From NCBI GenBank assembly GCA_032690845.1, contig CM064422.1, forward strand, positions 4,836,001-4,900,000: DNA of 64,000 bases. The letters run 5' to 3'. Shown piece by piece: positions 12,324 through 24,533 of the stretch. This DNA comes from Eleusine coracana subsp. coracana. Taxonomy: Eukaryota > Streptophyta > Magnoliopsida > Poales > Poaceae. Numbering within the stretch: the stretch's first letter is position 1; each line of letters starts with the position of its first letter. The notes below the pieces were generated by a model, which was not told the DNA's origin, ran no database searches, and saw only the letters and a list, made by a program, of their open reading frames with translations. The position numbers were made by a program, and so were the translations under genes.

Positions 12324-15300
12324 ACGACTGCGTGGTTTTCTCTCTCCTTTTTTCCTCCTTTTGGGGTTTTTGGATGGGTGTTGTTTGGTTATGCTCTCTA
12401 TCTCTCTGTGGGGTGGTGTTTCTCTCTCCTCTGAGGAAGGGAATGGAACGACCTTCTTCTAAACTACGTGCAAGGACAGGCAGATTTGTTGACATCTGGT
12501 CTTTTTATTCTCTCTCTCCTGCTGATCCTTCCTCACCCACTTTCATTTCATCCCCCTCCCCCATCTCTTTCTCTCTCTCTTCCTTTCTCTCTCTTCCAAA
12601 AATGAATTAAACTAACACTTGTTTTTTCTCCCCACCTGCTGCGGTCTCCATCAGAATTTTTTGTGGGAAGGAAACCAACCAAGCACATAAATATTATCAG
12701 CTGTGATAATCATGGGCGGTTTTCATTATTCAAACAATTCAGGCAGCCTCTGATTTCCCTGTGATGATCATTTCTGTTTTTTCTTTGGGTGGCTATAAAA
12801 AGAGCTTGGGGGAGGGATGGGATTGTGACCCTTGAGAGAATCTGTCCACTCCAGCAGCCCTCCCTTTGCTTGCTGGTAGGGGAGAGAGAGAGAGAAACAA
12901 CTTGATATAAAAAGTCATGTAGGTTGCTACTCCAGAGGACAGCACCAAACTTCCTTTCCAAATCTTACAAATCCAGCCATCTTTACTCCTCGTGATACTT
13001 TAATTTTTCTCAGCTCACATGCCGCGCCCTGCAGCGTATGTACCCTTCCCATTCTTTCGTATCTTCTTCACCTCCAAGTAGAAAAAAAAGAAATACTTGT
13101 ACAAAACTGATTTTTGTACGTGCATCTGACAAGCTCATCGGATGCTGAAATGTTAGGCTACTGCCATTTTCAGCTATGTTTAATTCATTCTAGTGGTAGT
13201 ACGTCATTTCATCCTCTTGACAGAAACAAAAACAATTACAGATTGGAAGATGGACAAATCCATCGGGAGTTGAATCGCAGGATTCACGAGCATCCGCTTT
13301 ACTAATACCGCCACATGTTTAGTCAGGATCATAATCAATGAACACCTAAGCCGCGCAACTAAACTCCTCCGATCCCTTTGCGCAGGACTAAACTCCTCCG
13401 ATCCCTTTGCGCAGGACTGATTCATTCATCATCAAGTTACACAAAAGAGAAAGGAAAACGACGGGGCGTCGTGGTTGTGACGAAATAAATGGCAAGATAT
13501 GAAACGCAAAATCTTTGCTCCAGCGCTTTGCGTTTTCCCGGATGCGGTCGTAATAATAGTTCTTCAAGACGACGTCGCGGCGTAATTGAGTTGAGACGTG
13601 GTGAGGTCATCGCGGATGGAGTGACTGCGTCTACGTGTGCTGTTGCATGTACACTTGGCGAAAGATCTTGTTGGAGGTTGGGGGCATTAAACAATGCCCG
13701 TCGTCACATACTCACATTGTAAAGAGAGGGGGAGGGAAAAAAAAAAGAGGAGAAGAGAGATAAGCTTGGTAAAGCGTGAGGGAGAGAAAAAAAAATGATT
13801 TGTGTACGCCAGCCTATTCGCCTGCTCACTGTCTCTCACTCATCTTTTGCTCGATCCAATGGCTGCAGCCGCAGATGCCCCCCCAAAGGCCTGGACGCGA
13901 GGGGCCCACCTCCGTTCCTGGGAGTGAGTGGCCTTTCCGGAGAAAAAGTACTTACCAGCTCGGGCTAGATGCGGCCATCGTATCCCGATACCTGGGTCTG
14001 CCATATGGGCCCGATCCAGGATCACGAGGTGCAGATGATGACAGCGTGTCTTCCATAACGCCACAGTCCTATACAAAAGCAAGCACTAATCAAAAGTTAT
14101 ATTACAACTAGTACAAGAGTACAGTAGTCAGCAGATAATATCTGATTATCGCAAATAAAAAAAGGCGATAATATCTGATTAGATGTAGTGCTGGACCGTC
14201 CATTGACGCGATGCCGACCGTGGGCTGTGTTTAGAGACCTCGGATTCCGCGAGCAGAGGTAGGGAGGGAATCAAATCATCCCATTCCCACACTATATAGT
14301 CGTCTGGCCTCGGAACAACGCGAGCCATGGCAATCCGAGGTCCCAATGCACGAAGGGTTGGATCGGTTGGCTGGATGATGCATCGTGTTTGAGATTGATC
14401 TCGATTTATTATATTTTTTCTAGTACGTAGTAGTAGTATTATTTAGGATGCATAGCATAGGATCGCTGGTTGCGTTGCACTGATGGCGGCGGTCCCCAGC
14501 GGACAACGGTACGTATGCTTCAAGGCCAAGGGACGTCACTCGCATTCATAGGTTCATCAGAAACCTCAGAGAAGAAGTAAAGAAAGAGAGTGACACGGCA
14601 CGAGCGCGCCGCGCGATGTACTAGTAGTGTTATCAAGACTCGGTGGTAAGTAGATCTCTGGCTGGGCATGTATGATTAGAACGTGTGCCACAATTAAAAA
14701 AAAAAAAAGAACGTGTGCACATGCAAAAATTTATACTAGTACCAGTGACAATAAGTTACTGACAGGCAAAAGAGGGCTGAAGTTCAGTTGCACGGAACTA
14801 GACAATCTTGGATATGGATTGGAGTCCATGCCCGCAACTGTTGTCAGCAGAAGAAGCTGGTTTGTACAAGAGGCACACCGTCCATTGATGCGTGCTGGCA
14901 TATTTCTGGACGGTTAGGCTGTCAAGTGTGAGCCGCACTGAAATTAGAAGATGGCGCTGGTTCAGCGCAACCGCAGGACCACGGCCGGAATTTAGCAGTA
15001 TACGACATTGATTTAAGCGGGACGTAATTTCGTTCGTTGATGGATGGTCAGGCTCAGGCCTGGACTGGAGAGAAAGATAAGATTCACACCTCTCTTTCCG
15101 GCTAAAAAATAAACCGCGTCCAACCCACCACGCTGGTGATTATGCCAACTCAATTAGCGCAAGCAGGCTCGTGGACGAGATTCTGGGCGTCAGTGAGAGA
15201 AGAGTTAAATTAATTTGACTTCACCTAACGACTTCGCTTAATTAATTATCTCGTCTTCGAACCTGTTATTAAGACTTGTCAAACGAAGACCTCGTCGTCC

Positions 15301-18300
15301 TCAGAATAAATCCCGCATCAAATCGCCAGTGTACCTGGTACACACAGAAACAGCCGTCCGGCCTGGCAGAACCAATTGAAGAACTTATTTGTAGTAGCAC
15401 GATAAAAAGCGAGCAGGACCATTAAACACACACGCAGAGCGAGCGATCGAGAACGAGAAGCCCATCTCCATGTTTCGCACCCGCACGAAGCAGAAAACTG
15501 TGCAAGAAAAGAAGACGACGGCCATGCCTGGCCCTGTATACAGACTCCAGAGCACTGTTGTTGTCTGCTCGCTTGGCTTGGATGATAGTATACTCTAGTC
15601 GTATGGTCTACGACGACGACAGAAGCAGACAGACGAGCACGAGCGGGAACCCTCGCGCCCGCGCATTGATGGCCAGGCGCCGCAACCCGCAGAGGGGAGG
15701 GGAGGGGAGGGGAGACTACTGGTCTCCGGGCCCAGCGTCCGCGTCTACTGGCTGGCAGTGGCAGCCCTTGCTGCGAAAGCAACCAACTCGTTTGCTGCCT
15801 ACTTGCTGGGTTCCTGCGAATCATGGGATGGGCGCGCTGTTGCGTGGATCGTGGTCTTGTCCTCTCCTCGTGCATGCCTCGCAGTTGCCCCCATCCGGCG
15901 AGCTACGAGTTCCTCCTCTACTACAGTGCTCATAAAGGCCGCCATATCTAGTGAAGTATGCAAAAGAAGGAGTAGTACGTATCTTGGTGATACCATACGA
16001 ATTGTGGAAAAGCCTTTTTTCACTGTTCCGTGGGATTGGATGGTACTACTAGTAGCACTAATGGAAAAGGAGAATCCCCAAAAAAAAAATTTTTTTTTAA
16101 AAAAAACTAGTAGTAGCAACGAATACTTTGTTTGTTTTTGGGTCTAGTGGACCCGTAGGCAGCAACCGAAGAAAGTTCTGCTCGACGCGCGGTAGCCACC
16201 GCCCACCGGAGCTTGATTACCGGTTGGCGTTGTCGCCAGCGCCGTCGGCGGGATCTCACCACGTGACTGACGTGCTTATCGAACAGTAACCGGCAGCGTA
16301 CTGCTGGTTTAACGGCGACGAGAATATTTGTGTATTTATTTACTGAGAAAAAAAAGAAGATTTTATTCACCCAAGCTCTAAACAGTAACCATGACTACTG
16401 AACTTTACCCCTATCAAAACAAATTCGCGCTCTAATCAGCTCCAACTTAGCAACCAATCTACGAGGGCATCTTCTCGGTCAGGAGTCAGATCTGCAAGTA
16501 CGCATGCATCAGAAGCCAGGCGCGGCGGCAGGGATCCCTCTGGAACGCGCACGAACCACGAACGCGGCGGCGAGCGCGGCGGAATCACCTGCCGGAGTTC
16601 TCGGTGCGGCCGGCGGCGTCCCGGCCCGACGCCCGTGTCGAAACCGGAAACCGAACCGGCACCCGGGCGCGTGGACGCGGCTCGTGTCACGTGACTCGTG
16701 AGGACTGGATTCGTTCGGCTTGGAATCTTAAAAAAAATTCAGTTCGGGGCGGCAAGGGAATTTGGGGGGAGGGGGACGAGGACGGGCCGTTGGGTTGAGA
16801 CGAGGCGATCCGGTCCCCGGGATCTTCTGCGCAGGCCATCCGGTGCGGCCTCGGGGGAATGACGTGACGTCGCTGTTACTGTGCACCGTCCGGACGCCGT
16901 TGCCGTGCTGAGTCGCTGACGGCTGACAACCCTGCGCCGGGGAATCCAATCTGCCGCGCCCGCTCCCGGTTTCCGGACGCGTCAGGGACCGACCGGTCTT
17001 CGGTGTATGTATGACCAAATGGTGTGTGTGTGTGTGTGACCGTATACGTACCAGTGCGCGCCTCTTCCTTCCCGACCTGGTACGGCACGGCACGGTCGGT
17101 GCAGCGTGTTAGGCAGATGGATCCGCGCCTTGCATTGACTTGAACAACGCACGTATTGTGACTCCGTGTGATGTGTTGTGTGAGTTCAATGCACTTCGTC
17201 AGCCCGGTCGGCGTTGACTCGTGCTACTATCCGATGTTGCCGCAGTATGATGGCCAAGATAACAAGCTACTAGTAGTTTTTTTCCCTCTCTTTTAGATCG
17301 TGCCGTGTGGAACGATGTGCTGCGAATGAAATGGACTCTACCAAAACACCTGCCGTTTCAACACGGCTTATAGCTTCCCAATTGCCGTATCTAGCGCAGC
17401 ACTAGTAGTGCTGCTTTATACTTTCACGAACGCGAGGAACTCCAAAACAGAACTGAAGATTTGGTAGTGCGGTAATCCCCGTCCCCTATAGTACGTGACA
17501 TCGGAAGTGGAATCCGCTTTATTCCGCGTCGAATCATATCTAGTTGCGCTACGAGAGCTCAGCTGAACGGTGGATGTGGCGACATGAGGTGATGAGGAAG
17601 AAGCGAGCCGGCCCGGATGTGTGCAGTAGTACAGGCGTAGCTTTGCACCACGCAGCCTTTCCATCCTCTTGCTTGCTGTTGCTGCCTCTTTTTACTAGCT
17701 CGTCATTGCTGTTGGTTGGTTGGGTAAAAGCTCCTCCAGCATCCAATCTAGGGTTCATGTGTGGGAAAGAGAGGAGGAGGGGAAAGGAGAAGGCCTCCGT
17801 GTCTTTTGCCCTGGAGACCAGCGCGTTTTTATCTGGTGCTGACGAGCCGCTTTGCCTTTCCTTTCCGCGAGATGCGTGGTGCGCATGTCACCACCGGCAC
17901 GCGTCTCTTACAAGACCGGATTAAAACACGGCGAATTTGTTCTGCAAGATTCATTAGCCGGCCCCCTGTGAATTCTAAGATCAGAATACGACGACTAGTA
18001 CTCATTACAATTATTACACTCAACTGCTAATTAACCATGAACGTGGCACAAACCTGCGAGACCGAGAACGACTTGTCAACAACAAACAGATCACAGATAC
18101 TTCAATTATACTACTACTCTCTCATCTCATCTCACACAAACAGGTGTTGGAGTGTACCTGTCACAAATTGATGGTCACGAGATCTGAGAAAAGTAGACTT
18201 GGCACAAACTGGACCCACCCTGCCTGATTAGAACTGGCAAATTTAGGTTACGTATTAATATCGCCCAGCCGCAGTCCCTGTCCCCCCGCTCGGTCCCAGA

Positions 18301-20720
18301 AAACTCCAATACGTGCTCGGGCGACTGGTGACTGGTGAGCCCGGAACGCTCGCCGCTCGGGTTCGGGTCAAACAGCGGATTGATTCGTTTGGGCTCGCTC
18401 CCCAGACTCAGCGGACAGGTGGACAGTCAAGTCCTGTGCCCGCCGCCTGCCATCTGATGATGCAGGTCGCTCTGATAGTCAGGGGAGGCCTGCGCAAAGC
18501 TGCCTCGGCCTGAGCCGCCGATCACACCAAATTTTTTTGCAGTTTTGGTCGTACCCAGCTCTTGGAAGGAGTATTCTGTTTTCTTTTTCTAGTATGATGA
18601 AAAGAAAAAGAACGATGAGAATATGATCTGCTTATTTTAAGGAGAATAAAAAGGCGGGGTATGATTGAGGCACTCATACGAAGAATTTTATACTACGGCT
18701 AGAAAAAAAATCTTCTGTGCGGAGGTGCTGCCTACTTTTTCCCCTTTATTTACAAGAGGGGATGCTGATATGCCGAACTCAATCGAATCTGAGAACACAC
18801 TTATCCCCCACTACAACGGGATGCTCTGGCCGGCCAAGGAATTGTTCCTGGACTTTTGGTGATATAATTCGAAATTTCACGAAAAATCACACAAGCATCC
18901 CGTGGAAAGTATAGTACAGTAGACGAATTACAATGCTCTCGGTCACTACAACCCGTGTGTCCATCGCACGGAAAAAGCACAAATCTACGCACGTGCTTCA
19001 CCCTCGGATCCAACGAATGTTCCTGGTTTGGCTACTCCAAGATCCGGCGTCCACTCCAGCACTTGGAAAAAAGGAGCCGGCATCTAAATCCGGCAGCCAG
19101 CTCGTGTCCGTCGCGAAGAAGTAACCTCGCGGCTTAAGATAAGCACGAGGAGCATGGGCATTTGTGTGTTTGTCTGAGACAAGCGAGTAAGTAGTACCCG
19201 GCTAGATCGAGCTTTGCTTTTTATTACTCGCTTTATAGCATATGCCAAGTGAGTGAACGCATCCCACGACCGCGACACGTCTTTGCGCTTGCTTTGTGCA
19301 CGGCCGACCTTGATCCAATCCAATGCGGTAATCATACAGGTATTATTAGTACTATACTTATAATAATACTAGCACTATAAATTTCTGATCTCTTTTCTGA
19401 ATTCTTTGACGTCTTGCTTCATGATACTGTACTGCTGTGTGATGGCGATCGTACTTGTGTCTGCAACTTTTCTTCGCTCCCAACCACTGTTCGCTGTCTG
19501 AATGCTTTCTGACCGAAGCGCAGCAATTGTACGGGGAGGAATCACAAGGACAGATTGTGCATCATTTACTCTACTTCTACCACGTTGTGGGCTTAGATCT
19601 CGCTGAGAGTTTGTTCAGGCCCAGTATGTGTGGGACGGGTTATCCACATTACCACATATCAAGTGAAGCCCAAAGTCGACTTAGAGTAGGCTTGAAGCAC
19701 GACCTGACAAAGCCCAATGTTATTACTTGTTTTCTTTGTAGCCCATGCCAAGGCCCAGTACTTTTTCCGGCTGCGCATGTGATGTGACTGAACCTACGTG
19801 TTCTTTTCTATTTTCCAGCTCCCGACGAGTAGATTTAATTTCATTTCCAACCTCTTTTTTTTTTCTTAAAGGTACCTCACCATATTCGAACTGCCAAGTC
19901 TCTAAGACCAGTAATTTCACTCAATAAATCCAAACACCATTACCAACACAGCAAAGGACGATCGATATAATCAATTAACGCAAACCAGCGTTTGAAACAG
20001 CATTGGGACAAAGAAAAAAAAAATACCCCGTGCGCTGTGCCATACTTTAGGTACGCGTATCATTGAAAAATACGATAACTCCTAGACAGATCCTCTGGCT
20101 GTCCGCACATGTGAACCCAGTACCAGTCTCCTTGACAGATAGAGATAGTACTAGTACAAGATCACAATGGTCAATGGCCGCAAACCGGCACCGGTATCAT
20201 CCACCCGACTACTCGAGCCTTCACGTCGCGCATCACGCAGTCCACCCGGCTAAAAACAACGCGAACTGGGGCACCACCGGACGAGCACGAGCCGCACCCC
20301 ACACGGCGGCGGCGCTCCACGACGGATCCGACGCGCGCGCACCGCGCCGCGGCCCCCGACGCCGGAGCACGTATCCAGTCGTGAGGTTACTCAGGTAGTA
20401 GCCCCACGCCGGCTGACCCGTGCGATCAAGCAGCGAACGGCTGACATTAATTTCCGTGGTAGTATACCGCCATACCGACCCCATGTGCCGCGCGCCTTTA
20501 ATTGGGCCGCACCCGGCGCCCCCACATCCCAGCTCACTCACTCTCATCATCACGCTCAGGTCTCAGCTCTGTCCAAGCCGAGACAGGAAATCCACGCGAA
20601 CACTTTTGTGCTAGCCTAGCAGTCCTCTTGGTCCGCCCAGCCAGAGGTGAGAGGTAGCCATTGCTGATTGACGCGCGGAAGCCGGAAGGGAGGAGGAGGA
20701 GCAGAGGAAGCAGGAGAGTG
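12324..20720. other. Eight-kb gene-poor intergenic region
   Basis: No protein I can recognise and no tRNA or rRNA signature. Open frames here are short, of low complexity or antisense to each other. Visible items are TC-rich tracts (12.4-12.6 kb), two plus-strand TATA-like strings (CTATAAAAAG near 12794 and GATATAAAAAG near 12904) without a recognisable downstream gene, a 29-bp tandem duplication at 13358-13415, and a GT run near 17020-17037. The GC-rich part 16.2-17.1 kb and the last kilobase may belong to the promoter of the phytocyanin gene. A long non-coding RNA or a small species-specific gene cannot be excluded. Confidence 0.5.
13358..13415. repeat. Perfect 29-bp tandem duplication
   Basis: Copies at 13358-13386 and 13387-13415 are identical. 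The unit begins ACTAAACTCCTCCGATCC and ends TTTGCGCAGG. Too short to code alone; it looks like replication slippage. Confidence 0.9.
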
Positions 20721-21398
20721 ATGATGGGCAAGGTCAGGGTGGCGGCGGCGCTGCTGCTGGCGCTTGGCGCGTGCCTCTTGGCGCTGCCGGCTTCGACGAC
20801 GGCGAACAAGATCAGCATCAACTGGAAGCCCAACGTGAACTACTCCGACTGGCTGGAGCAGCACCGCCCCTTCTACAAGGGCGACTGGCTCGGTACGCCG
20901 CCCATCATTTCCATTCCATCCGCATATTACATTACATTGCCTGCTGCCACCCTTTATTTTTCTTCCTCTGTTATCAGAGTACTCCCAGATCTGAATCCTC
21001 CGTCAAGCTGAGAGATTCATTTCTTCTTCCTTGGTCTCGGCGGTGCTAATTTGGTTGGGTTTTTGAATCAACGCGCAGTGTTCTACTACACGGCGGGGCA
21101 GGCGGACGTGGTGCAGGTGGACGAGGCCGGGTACAACAAGTGCGACTCCTCCCACGCCATCTACAACTACAGCAAGGGACGCAACTTCGCCTTCGAGCTC
21201 AACGAGACCAAGACCTACTACTTCATCTGCAGCTACGGCTACTGCTACGGCGGCATGCGCCTCGCCATCAAGGCCGAGAAGCAGCCGCCGCCGTCGCCGC
21301 CGCCATCCGGCAACAGGTCCGGCGCCTTCGCCAGGGCGCACGCGCCGGTCCTCTTCGCCGCCGTCGCCGTGCTTGCCGCGCTCCTCAGGATGGTCTAG
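20721..21398 (+). CDS. Early nodulin-like (phytocyanin) GPI-anchored protein, copper ligands lost
   Basis: Two exons, 20721-20892 and 21079-21398, 492 nt, 163 aa. A second ATG follows at 20724. Residues 1-28 are a signal peptide (VAAALLLALGACLLALPAS). Residues about 29-125 form a plastocyanin-like domain: NWKPNVNYSDW, FYKGDWL, VVQVDEAGYNKC, then YYFICSYGYCYGGMRLAI. The two Cys of the domain disulphide are kept, but positions that hold His in copper-binding phytocyanins are Asn/Ser and Tyr, so it should not bind a blue copper. A short Pro-rich linker (PPPSPPPSG) and a hydrophobic tail (VLFAAVAVLAALL) suit GPI attachment. The single intron after the GDWL motif is the usual place for the family. 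It resembles the ENODL17/lamin-like subgroup. Such proteins sit at the outer face of the plasma membrane; their molecular role is poorly known. Confidence 0.85.
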
Positions 21399-24300
21399 GG
21401 AGATCTGGCGGACAAGTGCTACTACTCATCAGTTCTTTAGTTCGATTTGGAGCCCTTTCTTTTTTCTTTCTACCGTCGTAGTGGTGTGATTGAGCTTGGA
21501 AGAGTAGCGCAATGCTACTGGGTCTTGTGTCATGTTATTGGGTTGGTTAGTGGCGTGTGTGGATTTGCGCAAGCGATTGGTTTAGCTCAAATTGATCTAT
21601 CAAGTGTGAAGAACTTAAGCTGAAGTAATTTAGCTGCTCGTTTTCAATTCACTGTTCTTTACCGGATAACTTTATTCGGAGATTCAGGTTGCTTTGCTCT
21701 GGTAGCCTGATCTGAATCTCCGTTTGAATCAACACTACTCAGAGTCTACTGTAACGCAGAGTGGAGTAGGTGCTCACTCCCATTTGCGCATCTCGATGGT
21801 TCTGGAACGTTCTGGTCTAAACCGGTGTGGCCATGTGACGGCCACAGTCCACAGAGTACGTTTGCCTTCTCCTGGGAGACGACGAGCAGCGGCCCAGTTT
21901 CGCGCAGGGATTGGCGGGCGCACGGGGGCTCCTGCGTGCGGACAACGCCGTTGTCGCGCAGGCTTTGGCTTTCCGGCGTGTAAAATACGCTGTCAACGAG
22001 ACAAGCACATGGTTAGTGGCTGTTTCCATAGCGAAATTTAGGGACGCGGTCCGCCTGCTGTGCGGCAGAACGCTGTCGATCCAGAGAGGTTTCAGCCATT
22101 TCAGACAGGGCTCTTGTCCGACGGACGATCTTGCCGGTGGCTGCGTTGCGTCCATGGGTTCGCCAATACGATGGCTTGGTAATCTCAGTTCACGGTCTAC
22201 ACTTCGTATACAGATCTGTGAGCCAGACCATCTTGCCAAACACAGCCCGCTAATCGTGCAGCACAGGCTACCTGCAGGTCCGGCACGGCCATAAAACGGA
22301 CGACTCCTGTGTGCCTTCTCACAGTATATGCCGACTCCTCTGTGCCAAGAGGCCACGGCGAATCACGTGCGGACTTCACGTGGTCTTTTATTGCGCACAG
22401 GCACAGGCAAGGATCTCATCTCATTACGGAATAGCTCATCTGTCGTCTCCTCTTGCTTTGTTAGCGTGACCACGATCCACGATGGATGGTTACTGCTGAC
22501 TCGCGGTATATACATTATCCCGCAGCGCAGCATCAATCAGTGGTCAGCACTAGTACTCAGGAAAGGACGGCAAATGGAAATGGAAATGGGAATTTCGGAC
22601 ACGGGATAATGCATCGTTGTACGCCCACAATAGGAATATCCCCAAGACCCCAAATGCCCCATATGGTTCGGTTAATCTCAGTTTCTCAAATGCTCCCATT
22701 TGATGAGTTGGCGTTTCCACTCGAACACACTTCTCGGCAACTTGCAGCGCTGTGATCATGAGTCCAGCAAGGCCAAGGACCGTAAAATGGCTGATTTCCT
22801 ACCGAGGCACGCGTCAACGATATGTAATCATTGTTGACGACATCAATACAAAGTGCACCGGGTTTTGCACGGCACGCTCTACGACCACTACGGATAACCC
22901 TGCGCGGTTTGCGGGGCCATGGAGAGTGTTTGAGCCTTGGAGGTCGGCTGCAAACGTTACAACGCGAAATGCCTTCCCTCTCAGTCAGCACGGTTGATGT
23001 TTGCTTGTTGAGGGTTCGTCTAAATTCAAGAAGCACGAAAGAAAAAAATCTATGGCCGTCATGTTGTTATGTTCGACCCTTCCCCTGACAAGGCGGTGGA
23101 GCGGGCATGTGACGGCGTGCAATGTAGCATTAGAGCAAGTATTATAAGCCTATAACAGCAGACGAAATAACATGACACGTAAGACAAATCTGACATGAAG
23201 AGGAGAGAAAATAAGAGAGAGAATTGATCCGGCGTTTCGTGAATCGCCAAGCGGGCTGAAGCAGTCCGTCCAAGGAAATCCATGACTCCCAATGAATAGC
23301 TGCCCTTGCTTGCTGCATGCACACAAGGATTAAATATAAATTAATTGGATCAAAGTTGATTAAATTACTTATTTATGATGATATTGCGTGACCTGGCATT
23401 ACCATTTCGCCAGCAGCCGGCGCTCTCATTAGTCTTGCTCTTAGGTTTGCGAGAATCAAGAGGCAAAAAGCAGGACGTGCGGTGCGGCCGCCTTGCAGGA
23501 AGCAAATAGCGGTGCGCGACCTCGATAGATTGACAACCGATTGATATATGGGCTTAATGCTCCAGAATAGGCCCTCTAGCAAAAGAAAATTGATGTTAAA
23601 CTGGAAATCAAGCCCACTAACCTGTAATAATTATCTACTTAAGCCAATAGAGTTTTTTGCACCGTTGATGGCTCCAGTTTGTAAAAAGAAAACAAAAGAA
23701 AAGAAAATTTCTTTCTGTTTCCTAGTGAACCAAAGGAGGGTATGGGAAGAATTATTTTGCAAATCCTGTAAATTCCTGCACCGCTCCATCAGTCCAAAGG
23801 TTCCCTCAAGCTGGCTGAAATCTTGTGTCTCACGATATCTCCGATGTCATCTCCAGCAATTAGACTGACGTCCTGTCGTGACGAAATCTGGTGATTTACC
23901 CTTTGAAAAAATGGTAATGAGATCAGTGCACGTCTGCTTTTTTTTTGTCTTCTACCGTCTTGGCCGGTAGACCTGTCGCTAAGTAGTGAGTTGTGACCGC
24001 AGATTGATTCGCGCACGTTTCGCGCTGCCGGAGGCCGCAGCGACGATCGAACGGCGTCGATTGAGTTACCTAAGCGGCGATGGCGAGCCGAAGCGACGAC
24101 GAGAGTGAAGACTCGTAAAAGATGTCTCGGCAGGAGAGGAGCCAAAGGAACCGCCCGGAAATGTCGTTGTAGTTGGAAGGGACTCGTCGTGTTCGCCAAG
24201 TGAGTGCACCACTTTTTGAGCAAAAGGTCTCTCGCCACGGCGGCCCTGACGATGCGTCGCTAATAAAACAAGGGTTGCGTGGGTGCGTTCGGTCCTCGAC

Positions 24301-24533
24301 GGACAGGTGCATCATCCTGCCGCCACCACTTGGTCCTCATGTGTGATGTGACGTGATCACCGCCGCAACAAACCTAACCGTGCTCTTTCTTAGCTTTGTT
24401 GCTGCTTCCACGAAGATTCCAGGATATCTATAAGTACTAGTAGCAGAGAGTGAGTGAGGCGAGGGAGGCAGCCAGTATAAGAGTTGTTTGTAGATACTAG
24501 CTGAAGAAGGGGACCAGAGACCAGCTGAAGACG
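21399..24533. other. Intergenic, no gene recognised
   Basis: The first few hundred bases should be the 3' UTR of the phytocyanin gene. Beyond that, open frames such as the 179-codon minus frame at 21817-22356 and the 149-codon minus frame at 23789-24238 match no family I know and lack splice or start context. The last 100 bases are the leader of the AAA-ATPase gene. Confidence 0.4.
24426..24434 (+). promoter_or_regulatory. Probable TATA box of the AAA-ATPase gene
   Basis: The string ATCTATAAG lies about 100 bp before the ATG at 24534, a spacing compatible with a short 5' UTR. It is assigned by position only. Confidence 0.4.

Noticed and set aside
15318..15935. Overlapping frames of 185 and 125 codons on opposite strands
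   Set aside because: No known domain, no splice context and composition dominated by local GC content.
21817..22356. 179-codon minus-strand frame
   Set aside because: No recognisable motif and no supporting start or neighbouring exons.
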